This document shows, one piece after another, positions 6,523-7,360 of a DNA stretch of 7,360 bases. The DNA lies in contig CAKUVM010000066.1 of assembly GCA_934699135.1 (NCBI GenBank), positions 1 through 7,360 on the forward strand, in the 5' to 3' direction. Source of the DNA: an uncultured Bacteroidales bacterium. Lineage in GTDB: Bacteria > Bacteroidota > Bacteroidia > Bacteroidales > Marinilabiliaceae. The first letter of the stretch is position 1, and each line of letters begins with the position of its first letter. Position numbers and translations under genes: made by a program. The notes below the pieces were generated by a model, which saw nothing but the letters and a program-made list of their open reading frames with translations, had not been told where the DNA came from and did no database searches.

Positions 6523-7326
6523 ATGAAACATCTCTACAAATTTTTGATTATCACGGTCTTCTCAACAATTCTGACCGCCGCCTACGGGGCCGACGTGCCA
6601 GGTTCTGGCCATGGGTGGTCTTGCAGCCCTGACGGCACGCTCACAATCTCATCAGATGAAGTATGGGAGCTAGGCGGAACAGGCTTCCCTCCAACGTTCC
6701 CGTGGTTAAAAAGTGAACTGGTCAAAAAAGCCATTATTGCCGACGGGGTGGACAGCGTCGCCTATGCCGCCTTTATGATGTTGGGGAATCTTGAGAGCGC
6801 GTCATTGCCCAACGGGCTGCGAAAGATTTTGTCTCAAGCTTTTCAAGGCTGCGACAAACTCGCAAGCGTGACAATTCCCGCAAGTGTTGAGATGATTGCA
6901 AATCAGGCGTTTACCTATTGTCCAAGCTTGAAGAGCGTAGCTTTTCTTGCTGAGACCCCGATGGACATGGAGCTTGAGATTAAGATACCAGAAATCAATT
7001 ACACTGCCATCATTTCCCCATTCGACACAAAAGTGGCCACGGCCTATGTCCCCGCTGGTTCTGTTGCCGCATACAAAGCCAAGGATTGGGTTCAGAAGTT
7101 CTTCGCAGACGTCCGCCCTCTGAGCGAAATGACGGCACTAAAGGACGTGAACGGCAACATGTTGAGCGTTCGGGTGGAGAACGGTTTTGTTAAGGTGGTC
7201 GGGGCAACGGACTTTAAGGTCTTTGACGTTCTCGGACATATCATGCCGTATGACCGACCATTGCCAATTGGCGTTTACGTTGTCATGACAGGTGGCGGCT
7301 CATCCACAAAGGTTGTGGTGAAATAA
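6523..7326 (+). CDS. Secreted BspA-like leucine-rich-repeat protein with C-terminal sorting-like tail
   Basis: A 267-residue exported protein. Residues 1-22 are a signal peptide: basic start, hydrophobic core LIITVFSTILTAA, and a likely cut after AYG. Residues 29-60 resemble the DGTLTIS block that opens many BspA-type proteins. LRR_5-type repeats of about 23 residues start near L66, L90, L113 and L136, each with the pattern L-x-S-hydrophobic-x-(I/L)-P, then A-F followed by C or G. The segment TAYVPAGSVAAYKAKDWVQKFF (173-194) is the usual closing unit of such arrays. Residues 205-267 form a separate tail with FKVFDVLGHIM, LPIGVYVV and a final TKVVVK, much like the type IX secretion C-terminal sorting domain, though short. 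BspA-type proteins bind host proteins or other cells; the ligand here is unknown. The start has only A-rich sequence before it. It is divergent from the IS remnant, and no partner gene is visible. Confidence 0.88.
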   Translation: MKHLYKFLIITVFSTILTAAYGADVPGSGHGWSCSPDGTLTISSDEVWELGGTGFPPTFPWLKSELVKKAIIADGVDSVAYAAFMMLGNLESASLPNGLRKILSQAFQGCDKLASVTIPASVEMIANQAFTYCPSLKSVAFLAETPMDMELEIKIPEINYTAIISPFDTKVATAYVPAGSVAAYKAKDWVQKFFADVRPLSEMTALKDVNGNMLSVRVENGFVKVVGATDFKVFDVLGHIMPYDRPLPIGVYVVMTGGGSSTKVVVK

Positions 7327-7360
7327 ACCACGTCACACCATATGCTACAAAAGCCCCGCC

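Noticed and set aside
6231..6632. Plus-strand open frame of 133 codons overlapping the LRR gene start
   Set aside because: It runs through the A10 tract and into the signal-peptide region of the real gene in another frame; the translation has no family features.
1..7360. CRISPR arrays, tRNA or rRNA genes, toxin-antitoxin or phage-defence genes
   Set aside because: No regularly spaced repeats, cloverleaf patterns or recognisable defence families were found on either strand.

Overview
The window reads as chromosomal DNA of a Bacteroidota bacterium, most likely of the order Bacteroidales. Four things point there: the RNase HI carries the N-terminal hybrid-binding domain and the C-terminal ending usual in that phylum; two upstream regions contain the Bacteroidota -7 element TAnnTTTG; ribosome binding sites are weak or A-rich; and the plus-strand gene encodes a BspA-type leucine-rich-repeat secreted protein with a short C-terminal sorting-like tail. 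The main genes look GC-rich, while the stretch from about 5870 to 6520 is visibly AT-richer.

Layout. From 1 to 5359 five genes lie head to tail on the minus strand. In transcription order they are kdtA/waaA (Kdo transferase of lipid A biosynthesis), a DASS/SLC13 anion transporter, a MarC-family membrane protein, RNase HI, and a helical, probably TPR-like protein that runs off the left edge. The last two overlap by ATGA. A good -7 element and a palindrome precede marC, so marC-rnhA-(TPR-like) is a likely transcription unit. A second perfect -7 element (5504-5512) lies upstream of kdtA. From about 5533 to 6055 there is a decayed IS5-family insertion sequence whose transposase has lost its catalytic middle and is split over two frames; its left end lies where the -33 element of the kdtA promoter should be. 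From 6056 to 6522 I find no gene, only an inverted repeat and an A10 tract. From 6523 to 7326, on the plus strand, is the exported LRR protein.

How they fit together. kdtA builds the lipopolysaccharide core attachment, and DASS and MarC are inner-membrane proteins, so the minus-strand block is mostly envelope housekeeping plus RNA-DNA hybrid removal. The LRR protein is a separate surface or secreted accessory gene next to an IS scar. I see no clear undescribed multi-gene system. The points most worth a second look are the IS end at the kdtA promoter, the operator-like palindrome at the marC promoter, the tail of the LRR protein, the unnamed protein coupled to RNase H, and a His in the second signature motif of the DASS transporter.
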